From Ignelater luminosus (Eukaryota; Arthropoda; Insecta; Coleoptera; Elateridae), in NCBI GenBank assembly GCA_011009095.1, contig VTPC01004674.1, forward strand, positions 62,001 to 126,000: a stretch of DNA of 64,000 bases, in the 5' to 3' direction. Within the stretch, counting starts at the first letter, position 1; each line of letters starts with the position of its first letter. The position numbers were made by a program, and so were the translations under genes. Under the pieces are notes generated by a model. The model ran no database searches. It worked only from the letters and a program-made list of their open reading frames with translations, and was not told the DNA's origin. Of this stretch, positions 12,501-20,683 are shown piece by piece.

Positions 12501-14385
12501 TCACAATTCCGTCTTCCAACCAAATCACAAACACCAATTATAATGGTTGGCCCTGGTACTGGATTAGCTCCATTCAGAGGATTCATTCAAGAAAGGCAAT
12601 ATGTTAAAGATGAAGGCAAACCACTTGGTGAAAGCATTTTATTCTTTGGATGTCGTAAGAAGGCAGAAGATTTCATTTATGAAGATGAATTGAAAGAATA
12701 TGAAGCAAAGGATACATTAAAGATGCATGTAGCGTTTTCTAGAGATCAAGCGCATAAAATATACGTAACTCATTTATTAGATCAGAGCTTAGATGAAATT
12801 TGGAGAGTTATTGGAGAAAACAATGGTCATTTCTACGTTTGTGGGTGAGTAATCTTTTGATCCAAACACTTTCTGTGATAAGAGTGAAAACAAATCATTG
12901 GGAAAATGTAATGCTTATTATTGAACTGAACAGCTTTTCTAAAGCCTTTTTGAATTCTTTAAAAACTTGTTGGCCTTTCAATGTGTATCTAAGGAAATAG
13001 TCATCAGAAGCTATACTTGAGGTGTTTTTGTAAATTTGCCCTGAACAACCAGGTTGCTTAAAAACGCGTTCGTAAATTCAACCAGGTTAATAATGGCGCA
13101 TTTGTAAATTGCTCGAGTTCAGTAACTAGGTTGTGGTCCAACAAAGGGCCGTGTTTTTAAATTGCACCATATGTTCGAGTAAGGTTATGCTGAATACTGA
13201 ATATTATGTTCTAAACAAGTGTTCGAACAAATAAATTAAAAAACGAGTTACAGTTGTTCATACACTTAAAAAACACGGCCAATAACTCAACTCAGCGAGT
13301 AGGGTTATGCAGGTTACTTGTGTATAGCGAGGTTAGAATTATGTTAACAGCAATTCAGCAGCAAACATTATTTGTTATTATTGATGTATTAGACGCGACA
13401 TTTATAAAAAGTTGCTTTTAATTCTATGTATTAAAGATAAGGAGAGGATTAAAAGCCAACCAAAAATAATCTCGACGACAAATACACAGGACGAAGATTA
13501 CGAACATTAACATTAAAACTAAACAAACACAAAGTTAGGTTAGGGTTGCGTTCGTTGCGGTTTATAACCTTCGCGTTCGGAAAATGTTCCACTTTGAGTA
13601 ACTAGAAGGCTGCAACCTCATTAATCTGATGTAACTGACCACGATCAGGTTCACTGGGTTATAGATCAATGACTGACATTGTTGTGTTTACTTTTTCATG
13701 CATTACTAGAAATCTTTGCTACTGGCAGTTTTTTTTAAATACCTTCTTCCAACTTTTTTTGTCCTTTCGTTTTAGAGGCTTCTTGCTACTATGGTATTCA
13801 GTTTTTCTCACTTCTTCTTCCCAGTAAGTTGATTTCATTCAATACATTTGATTGATTAGACTGATTTTATTTTTTTCAATATAAATGGATGACAAAATAA
13901 AAAGGAGTAGACAAGCTTTCTCTTATATACCCTATACATAAAAAAAACTTAATGCGTTTTTCAACAATTCAGATACAGCTCACAGGGCATTATCTTAACA
14001 CTTATAAAATTCAATCAAATGATAATGCCCACTATGCTATTGTTTACTGTGTAATAATCATAAGAACACAATTGATGCATATTTTATTTTATTTTGTAAA
14101 GAAATTCAATGAATAAAATAATATCACATCTATGTTTATTCCCATTCTTTTCTTTTTATAAATAAAAAGTTTATATTACATACATAGTCACACAAATTCA
14201 CAGTAGATTGCAAAAATTAATGAAATCATTTGTTTTACAGAGATGCACGCACAATGGCTGGTGATGTACACAAGATCGTCTTGAAATCCATTATGGAGAA
14301 AGGTCAATTAAATGAACAACAAGCTACAGCTTTCCTAAAGAAAATGGAAACTCAAAAACGATATTCAGCAGACGTCTGGAGTTAA
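3560..14385 (+). CDS. Cpr: NADPH-cytochrome P450 reductase, seven coding exons, complete
   Basis: Transfers electrons from NADPH through FAD and FMN to microsomal cytochromes P450 on the ER membrane. Coding exons: 3560-3735, 3797-3989, 6328-6477, 11345-11469, 11531-11719, 11780-12844 and 14241-14385. All introns are GT-AG and phases agree, giving 680 aa, the usual length of insect CPRs. The start is the ATG nine bases after an acceptor ending at 3550, so at least one upstream 5'UTR exon exists. Domains in order: hydrophobic anchor about 21-40; FMN/flavodoxin motifs [10 protein letters not shown] (88-97), [12 protein letters not shown] (142-153) and [12 protein letters not shown] (175-186); FAD motifs RYYSISSSP (458-466) and [10 protein letters not shown] (489-498); NADPH motifs [12 protein letters not shown] (535-546) and YVCGDARTMA (630-639). 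Residues matching the known catalytic set are present (S461, C632, D677), as is the penultimate Trp (W679). Nothing is truncated. Intron 3 (6478-11344) contains the assembly gap and repeats. Confidence 0.97.
4115..4133. repeat. (AG)n microsatellite
   Basis: About nine and a half uninterrupted AG units inside Cpr intron 2. Confidence 0.95.
4621..5210 (+). mobile_element. Possible decayed Tc1/mariner-type fragment
   Basis: The left part begins ACAGGGTGTCCCA, a terminal sequence common among Tc1/mariner-type elements of insects. At 5032-5094 the + frame reads [13 protein letters not shown], which resembles the EEW-K-IFSDE region around the first catalytic Asp of Tc1/Tc3 transposases. The frame then breaks up. 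No right terminus was found. Tentative. Confidence 0.28.
7125..7524. other. Assembly gap, 400 N
   Basis: 400 consecutive undetermined bases in Cpr intron 3. The round number suggests an estimated or padded gap, so the true length may differ. All Cpr coding exons lie outside it. Confidence 1.
7890..8135. repeat. Dispersed repeat, copy 1
   Basis: About 240 bases closely resemble 58175-58415 in the same orientation. Shared blocks include GAGTCGTTACTGAATTTGCG, GAAATTTTGACTTCA, GACCACGTGGT and GGTTATGCTTTGCATTCCCA. No coding frame or terminal structure was found. Family unknown. Confidence 0.85.
8136..11344 (+). other. Right part of Cpr intron 3, no gene
   Basis: Apart from the primer-binding-site motif at 9288, no protein-coding signal was recognised. 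The + strand is T-rich over A from about 9300 to 10560. The intron ends at TTACAG, position 11344. Confidence 0.5.
9288..9301 (+). promoter_or_regulatory. LTR-retroelement primer-binding-site-like motif
   Basis: TGGCGCCCAACGTG matches the first 14 bases of the primer-binding site complementary to the 3' end of tRNA-Lys, used by many Ty3/gypsy-type elements. It is preceded at four bases by a CA, where an upstream LTR could end. The following bases do not continue the match. No paired LTR was identified, so this is a possible remnant in Cpr intron 3. Confidence 0.3.
12845..14240 (+). other. Cpr intron 6 with a small inverted repeat
   Basis: Bounded by GTGAGT at 12845 and TTTTACAG at 14240. Arms 13147-13160 (GGCCGTGTTTTTAA) and 13266-13280 are inverted copies about 105 bases apart, perhaps an old MITE core. 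No coding content was seen. Confidence 0.6.
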
Positions 14386-14420
14386 TTAAATTTAATTTAA
14401 TTTTTTTTTATTTAGAATTC

Positions 14421-14881
14421 AATAAATTAACATAAAATATGGGCACAGGAGAAATTTTGAATTATATTTATACAATAACTGTGTGATGGATGTTGTGCCT
14501 TATTTTAAAGACAGTTATCTACTATTTAATGTTATTTAATTATTACCAGTGCATATTTGCACTGAAAGTAAACACAATAATAGAAATGAGCAAACTTTTT
14601 ATAGTGATAACATTATTTAATGTGTAAAAGACGTCTCTTTAAGAAGCATTTATGATATATATGTATAATTCCAATTTGTAGATTTATGTTTTATTACTTT
14701 AATTGTTTTCGGTTATTTTAATGTAGTCAGCGTTTTACTGTATAGAATTGATTGTATTTAATAAGCTGCTAGTTGTTGTTCATAATTTAAAAAAAAAGCA
14801 TATGGAAGGGTATTTTTGTATTTCACACTTTTGTACTACAGTAATCCAATGCAATGTGTGTGGAAGAATGTTTTTAATAAA
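14421..14881 (+). terminator. Cpr 3'UTR polyadenylation signals
   Basis: AATAAA hexamers occur at 14421-14426, 36 bases after the Cpr stop, and at 14876-14881. Either could end the transcript; the distal one would give a 3'UTR of about 0.5 kb. Position alone supports this. Confidence 0.5.
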
Positions 14882-15119
14882 GAAGTTAAGAAAGAAATAT
14901 AAACTACTCTCTTTTAATTAAAAACCTGAAGGTGTGTTGCAAATTAAATGTGAATTGAAGGATTTAAAAATTAAATTTAAAAAGCACTGGTTATAGCAAC
15001 CACTTTTACAGATCCTAATAGGATACTGTCTCAACTTGCATGTATGTAATTTAATTTGCAACATGCCCTTAATAATATAGGGATATGCAAAGTTCATTTG
15101 AAGACTAACAGTAAATATG

Positions 15120-15170
15120 AGCCTAATTTTCTACGTAATAAATGAGCCTAATTTTCTACGTAATAAATGA
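15120..15170. repeat. Short tandem duplication
   Basis: A unit of about 25 bases containing GAGCCTAATTTTCTACG occurs twice in tandem with no differences. It is likely replication slippage. Confidence 0.8.
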
Positions 15171-15291
15171 TTAATTTGAAAATATTACAAATAATAGATA
15201 TTCTTAAATTTAATTGCACTGGAATAAATTTAGTTAACTTACAAATAAACAAAAATCTGCCTAAAGAAATAACAGTTCATGGATCTAGAGC

Positions 15292-15325
15292 AGTGATTCT
15301 CAACCACTGTACCACGAGATTTTTG
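15292..15325. mobile_element. hAT-type terminal sequence remnant
   Basis: CAGTGATTCTCAACCACTG followed by TACCACGAG resembles the terminal inverted repeat of hAT elements (CAGTGGTTCTCAACC type). No partner end was identified. It abuts a minisatellite. Confidence 0.35.
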
Positions 15326-15339
15326 AAATGTGTTGCACT

Positions 15340-15600
15340 CAATACACATCAAAATTGCACCTAATTTACACCTTGCACTTAAATAATTCACAAGCAACTT
15401 AAACCTGATTTGCACCCAAGTTGAACCCAATTTGCACTTAATTGCATTCACCTTGCATCCAATTGGCATCTAAATTATACCCAATTTGCACCTAAGTTGC
15501 ATCAAATTTGCCCCTAACTTGCTCCAAAATTGCACTCAGGTTGCTTCTAAAATGTGCCCAAGTGGCCTCAGTTTACATCCAATTTGCACCTAAGTTCTAC
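15340..15600. repeat. Degenerate minisatellite, about 15-bp period
   Basis: Many imperfect copies of a unit like AATTTGCACCTAAGT occur head to tail (for example near 15405, 15430, 15483 and 15580). The spacing is about 14-16 bases. No coding frame. Confidence 0.75.
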
Positions 15601-15619
15601 TTAACATGAAATGAATATA

Positions 15620-16610
15620 GGGAAGCGATAACATAAAGAAACAGGAGAATCAGAAAACTAAAGAAAGACACCTGGAGAAGACAGTGTGAAAATGTAGATA
15701 TTCCCACACTCATTAGACACTTTTGGAGAAAAATCATTAGGTAGTTACAACTCTAAAAGTTTCAGGTGGCTATACAAAGACAGGAAGTGGAACTGCTTAA
15801 GGGTCCATTTGCCTGTGGGGACGGAGTAGCCATAACAGATTGGGCAGTTTCAAAAAGTGTAATCTCATATGACAAGATCAAATGAACTTATTGGAATTTT
15901 ACAAATCTCCATGCCCTGATGAAATTCTTCCGGCAATGCTGTAGTAGGGAATAGATATATCCTCCACCAGGTATACCCATTAGAATTTATAGAATGAACC
16001 TAGGTATGAACTACATCCCAAGATGGAGGCATATCAAGATGGTACTGATACATAAATGAGATATGTAGATCCATTGCACTATCAAAGTCTTTTATGCATA
16101 AAATGCTGGGAAATCTGCTAGATATACATTAAAGGCTGTGTATTAATTGAAAAGCCATTACACATGAATCAATATGCATACAGGCCAGGTGTCTCAACAA
16201 AAACAACCTTTAACCAGGTAGTTAGTAGCCTAAAAAAGCTATAAATCAACAGAAGATGGCACTTGGGACATTTTCTAGATGTAGATATGCTTTTAGTAAC
16301 ATAATTTGCGAGAATTATTACTGTCTATAGAGAATAAAGGCTCAAGAGAACCTGTTGCAGATGGATTAAGTCCATGCTCAGAGACAGAATAATGCACTCA
16401 TCCCTATCAGGAAAAGAATATGCAGCCAGAGTGGCAGGCAGATACCTGCGGGGAATTCTATCTTCCCTACTGTGAAAGCTGGTTATTGACAAACTGCTGT
16501 GAGAACTCCAGAGACCAAAGGACCTTGCAAATTCACAACTACAATCAGGAAAAGGGTGCAATTGGCCCTGAATATAGCTTCACTTTGCATAGAGTAGAGT
16601 AATTGGGGGG
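15620..16610 (+). mobile_element. Decayed non-LTR retrotransposon, reverse transcriptase region
   Basis: Translations of the + strand in shifting frames give fragments in the order expected of a LINE reverse transcriptase: a block like KAWRRFCENV upstream; YKSPCPDEILPAML (near 15899-15942; the family pattern is K-x-P-G-P-D); RIYRMNLGMNYIPR near 15980; and PAGNSIFPTVKAGY-like residues near 16450, where the family has PQGGVLSPLLW-type residues. Many stops and frameshifts make it non-functional. Clade not certain; the R1/jockey group is likely. Confidence 0.65.
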
Positions 16611-17700
16611 GTGGGGTTTAAACCAGTGTTGTATTGCTAAATTTTGTCTTGGGTACAAGTCCGTGGTCGACATTGTCACGGGGCCTGGATTGAATGAAAC
16701 ACCACTCTCATACGTAGGGCAAATGGTAGTTTTAAACACATGTAAAACAAAAAAAAGACAGGTGAATACTTTTTATTAAAAAAAAGTAAAATAAAATAAA
16801 ACGGTCATTTGACGCATTGATTTATAAAATGAACAAAGGTGATATCAATAAATCGTCTTTGTTGGATGTTTAGTTTAGAAAGTTATAGTAGGTTTAATTT
16901 TTTTGTCCATAATAATTCTTTCTGGAAGAGGTTTCAAGCATTAGCGGTTTTATGGGTATTGCTGGTGTTTAATTTGCACACCTGATTGAAACTGCTTGTT
17001 AGAAAAATCAGAAGAATAATTTGCATGATATTTATTTGAAGTGCGTTCAGAGCTTGAGTAATCTGGATTATATTTGTGTAAAAAGAATGAAATTATTTAA
17101 TTAAGGTTAAAATTATTTTCTGATTTCGGGACGATTTTCTTTTGTGGGAACAGGATTCTCCAATAGGTACAATCCCACCAAATAGGAATGAAATGTAAAT
17201 AAAAGAAAAATTTACAATCACTTCTAAAATCTTAAAACTAGACGAGCGATTTTCTGTTTATATGCCATATAGCATCAGACGTCTACTTGTCGTTCAAAAA
17301 TAGTCCATGAACGAGTATACCTATCACATATTTCGTGAATTCAAATTTACTTTACACTTTTTAAATTTTATTTTTATAGGTATATGTTGTTCTGTTCATA
17401 ACCTTTTTGTGTAAGGATTGGCCATTGTTTTGCTAAGTTGTTACATACATCCGAAATATATTCAGTTAAGGTTGGCTGTACAATTTCTGTGCAAAAACAT
17501 AAACCATGTTCCTAAACAAGAGTTAACAGGAAATAGTGTGGTGATCTCAAATGAAGTATGTTTTAAAGATATTTTTTTAATTATTACTCATAGCAACGTT
17601 GTCACTTCTAACAACGTCAAGATTGTTTACAGGGTGAAATGTAGAATTTCCATGGCCAACCCTCACACAAAAAATCATGGACTTCTCTACTTACCCTTGT
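16611..17700. other. No supported gene
   Basis: The right part of the retrotransposon scar may extend to about 16740. Beyond it nothing recognisable was seen. An open frame at 17418-17708 of 96 codons is compatible with chance at this base composition. Confidence 0.4.
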
Positions 17701-17787
17701 ATAAATAAAAGTATTGATATAAATTAATAAATAAAAAGGATTCTCCAAACAGTTTTAAATGTGAAAATTGTTTAACGCACCTCTCTA

Positions 17788-18589
17788 CAGTGTGTCCAAT
17801 TTCGATGCTCACTATTGGGATCTTGGAAATTGTAAGGGATACGAGGTCGGTTAAATTAGAAAAGTTTTGGCTATTTTAGAGATCAGTTTACTTATGCTTT
17901 TGTTTTTTCAAAAAAGTTCACGGCTTACTAGATATTTGCTAAAAACGAAATTATTTTATTTTTTTTAAAATATCTCAGGAACGAGCCAAGTTAGAAAAGA
18001 ACAGCAAAGAGAGTGTTTTAGAGAATTTATTCTGAAACAAAAAAATTATTTTCGCAATTGTCTTTTGGTTTATTTCGGCGGTGAAACGTAAATCCAAATT
18101 TTTGCTAATGGAACGCCTACTTGATTTCCATATTCCTGAACTGCACGCCTTAAATGCTTTTCAGTGATACATGGTTTGACATAGCTATTCTTTTGTTTTA
18201 CCCAGTTATGCAGTGAAAATCATTTTTCATTATAGTGTGCCATGACATGTAACACACAAAGTCGTGGAGTTTTATCAAAGAAATTCATTTGTTATGCAAA
18301 AATTGCTAAAACAAAATAAATAAGTTTTTATGGGGCATTAGATGCTTAGTCGATGCTATCTGTGAATGCTCAGTAAATTATCTTAAAAGCGTCTTTTGTT
18401 TTGTTTTAGCAATTGTTACATAACAAATGTAATTTATCTGACAAAAACCAATGATTTTCATGTTTAAAGCCATGGCACATTAAGTGGGAAATGCTTTTTA
18501 TTTATTAAAAAAAAAGATAATTTCGTTTTTAGCAAATATCTTACAATTTCCGAGATCCCAATAGTCAGCATCGAAATTGGGACACACTG
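17788..18589 (-). mobile_element. 802-bp foldback element (TA-flanked), copy 1
   Basis: Flanked by TA on both sides (17786-17787, 18590-18591). The left end CAGTGTGTCCAATTTCGATG and right end CATCGAAATTGGGACACACTG are inverted copies. It is homologous to 56824-57652 but lies in the opposite orientation. One arm is shortened: about 105 bases present in copy 2 are missing after CAAATATC. It keeps about 75 internal bases that copy 2 lacks. No full transposase is present. TA target sites and CAGTG ends suggest Tc1/mariner-type mobilisation. Confidence 0.85.
18070..18288 (-). pseudogene. Degenerate 72-codon frame inside foldback copy 1
   Basis: From ATG at 18288-18286 the frame reads 72 codons with one internal TGA at codon 23, ending at TAA 18072-18070. 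The C-terminal part has a protein-like composition, with segments HNWVKQKNSYVKP and KHLRRAVQEYGNQVGVPLAK. Copy 2 (57214 on, + strand) keeps the beginning and the same TGA but has lost the C-terminal part by deletion. I recognise no family. It could be a relic of the parent element's protein or chance. Confidence 0.3.
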
Positions 18590-18627
18590 TATAGGGCAGT
18601 ATGAAGTATGTAAGAATTGTAAAACAT

Positions 18628-18680
18628 TATCCTATACTGATGAGACCAGAATAAGGTCGAAACAGATTTGTCTAGAGATA
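18628..18680 (+). ncRNA. Hammerhead self-cleaving ribozyme (type I, short helix III)
   Basis: All core elements are in order: CTGATGA at 18637-18643; helix II GACC (18644-18647) pairing GGTC (18655-18658) across a 7-base loop; GAAA at 18659-18662; helix III ACA (18662-18664) pairing TGT (18669-18671) with a GATT loop; and cleavage position C at 18672. Helix I has inner TA/TA and outer TATC (18628-18631)/GATA (18677-18680) pairs around an internal loop. Short helix III and looped helix I match hammerheads found in Penelope-like elements. Cleavage is predicted after 18672. Activity as a monomer may be weak with a 3-bp helix III. Confidence 0.82.
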
Positions 18681-18740
18681 CGACTGTTTGGAGAATCCTT
18701 TTATTAATATTATTATTATTTATTTATTTATATTAATACA

Positions 18741-20660
18741 CTCCAATTGTACATATACATGTCTTAAAAGTATTGATCTTTTATAGCTTCCTTGATTGTT
18801 TATTAAAGCTAGCTTTAGAACCTAGTGCGTCCTGAGGCGAACTCAGATTCTTATGTCCTTTCATTCCACGGTATACAACATAACGGTAAACATTTAATCT
18901 TTTTATATTAACTATCCTATGCATGGAAACATAATTAAGCTTCCAAAATTATTATCATTGAATAATGGGACAGAACGTGGCAGTTGTTCAATTAGCATTA
19001 TCTCAATTTCTTATGACATTTTCATCTTTCAGTTACTTCAGATATTTGTAAATTATCCATTTATTTCCATCGTCCAAAGAATCTCCAAGTAATGAAGCAG
19101 CAGTTTTGTTCTCTAATTTCATTATTATGGTTTGATTATTACAACTTACATGCAAAATGCAAAACTCAAGGTTCAACTACTAAATTAAAATCTTTGCTTT
19201 TGTTAGGCAAGCTAGCACAAATGTTTACTGACTTGTTGACAAGTTTCATACAATTACAAAGTGGTCTGCACCAAACCTCTACAGCACATTACAAAATTTC
19301 CAGTTGTGCACATAAAAATGCTGCTTTCAGTAGATGTAAACATTGAACAAAACCAAATCAAAGTATTGCAAAGTTTATTTGGCTTCATGATAACAAATAC
19401 AATCAGCAAGGCCTTTATAAAGCTTTCCAAAATAGGGCAGTTTGTAAAACCTTTTGGTCATTGATAATAGAAAAGCCTGGAATTGTGGAAAATTATCATA
19501 AAATATAATAAAATTGCAGTGTTTTTGTAGTTTACAGTAAAGAATCGCAAGTGACTATAAAAATTAATACGAGCCTTAAATAGGAATTACTTGATTGTCC
19601 AGTTTTAATATTGTTACATGTCGCTGACTACAAGTTCGTCTTTGAAATAAAACAATATCAGTGGTCTGAAGATGTATTTTACAAAACTTTATATATGTAC
19701 AAAGCTATAGCATTATTATCTATCCATTCTACTAAAAACAGAAACTACAAAAAAAAGAAAAACAACGTTTATATTAATGATAATACCTTAATTCTAATAA
19801 AAATAAACCAAAATAATAAAAACTTACAAAAACCATGTTCGATAAAGTAGAAATGTTAAACAAAAATAAGACTACATTAAATAGCCTTCAAATAATAAGA
19901 AAGATTTCTAAATATTTCAATTTATCGAACATTAATTTTCTTTAACATTACCCAAATATACATTATTAAAATAAGTAGTAATCAATATTTCTCACTATAT
20001 GTATATATATCAAAAACAAATGCAAAACAGAATCAAAAGTTATAATTATATATCATCAGTTATATACACATTTGACAATCTTCATTAATAACACCGTGAA
20101 AACAAAATTGTTTTTTTATGACAACATTTATTTTGAAATTAAAGGAATTCAAATTAAGTAAAAAATGTACATGTGTTATAGAACAGGAAGAGTTTAATAA
20201 ATTAGAATGACTGAATTACCATGTCACCTAAATATAAATATTGTCATAATTTATAATGGATTAAAAAAAAGAAATTCCCTATTCCTAATTGTCATAATTT
20301 CTTTTTTTTTACACAACTGTGGTATTTTAGCATACATAACCGTATAGTTCCAATATTTATAACAATCCTGCTTAGGTATATAACAGACACAATCTTTTAC
20401 AATCAAAAAAAACTTCATTATTATCATTAGTAAGAGTAACATATTTATCTAGCATCGTATGCAGTTGTACCGATTATTTACACTAATGTATTACTTAAGA
20501 TATGATCTTTGCTAAAATACTTAGTTAAGGCAGTAAAAATGATGATTAAACACAACAAACTATAGTCTACATTATCTGGAAAACGACTTTTTAAAAACTC
20601 TTTTACAAAGATTTTTCTCTTTTTCTTTCTCGGCGTGTTTGCAAATATTGTTAAAATAGT
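18741..20660. other. Intergenic interval between Cpr and Akap1, no gene
   Basis: Very AT-rich. Translations are short and none is recognised. The two genes converge here; polyadenylation of Akap1 is expected near 20665 or below. Confidence 0.5.
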
Positions 20661-20664
20661 CAGT

Positions 20665-20670
20665 TTTATT
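20665..20670 (-). terminator. Akap1 polyadenylation signal
   Basis: AATAAA on the - strand, 13 bases past the Akap1 stop codon. It would give a very short 3'UTR. Other hexamers lie further downstream, so the real end could be longer. Confidence 0.4.
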
Positions 20671-20683
20671 ATGTCAACTTATT

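Larger units (their letters stand above)
17710..18740 (+). mobile_element. Probable Penelope-like element remnant with inverted arms
   Basis: GGATTCTCCAAACAGT at 17738-17753 recurs inverted at 18683-18698, and similarity continues outward into AT-rich flanks ending TATNAATAC. Between the arms lie a TA-flanked foldback element (17788-18589) and a hammerhead ribozyme (18628-18680) next to the right arm. Penelope-like elements are known to carry type I hammerheads in their terminal repeats and to insert with inverted truncated copies. No reverse transcriptase was found, so the assignment is by inference. Confidence 0.45.

Noticed and set aside
12800-13000. Frame overlapping the end of the sixth Cpr exon
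   Set aside because: Shadow frame of Cpr running into the intron.
13528-13545. TTAGGTTAGGG resembling insect telomere repeats
   Set aside because: Only two units, with no array; chance is sufficient.
15915-15935. CTGATGA considered as a ribozyme core
   Set aside because: It lies in the reverse transcriptase coding block (PDEI) and has no GAAAC partner.
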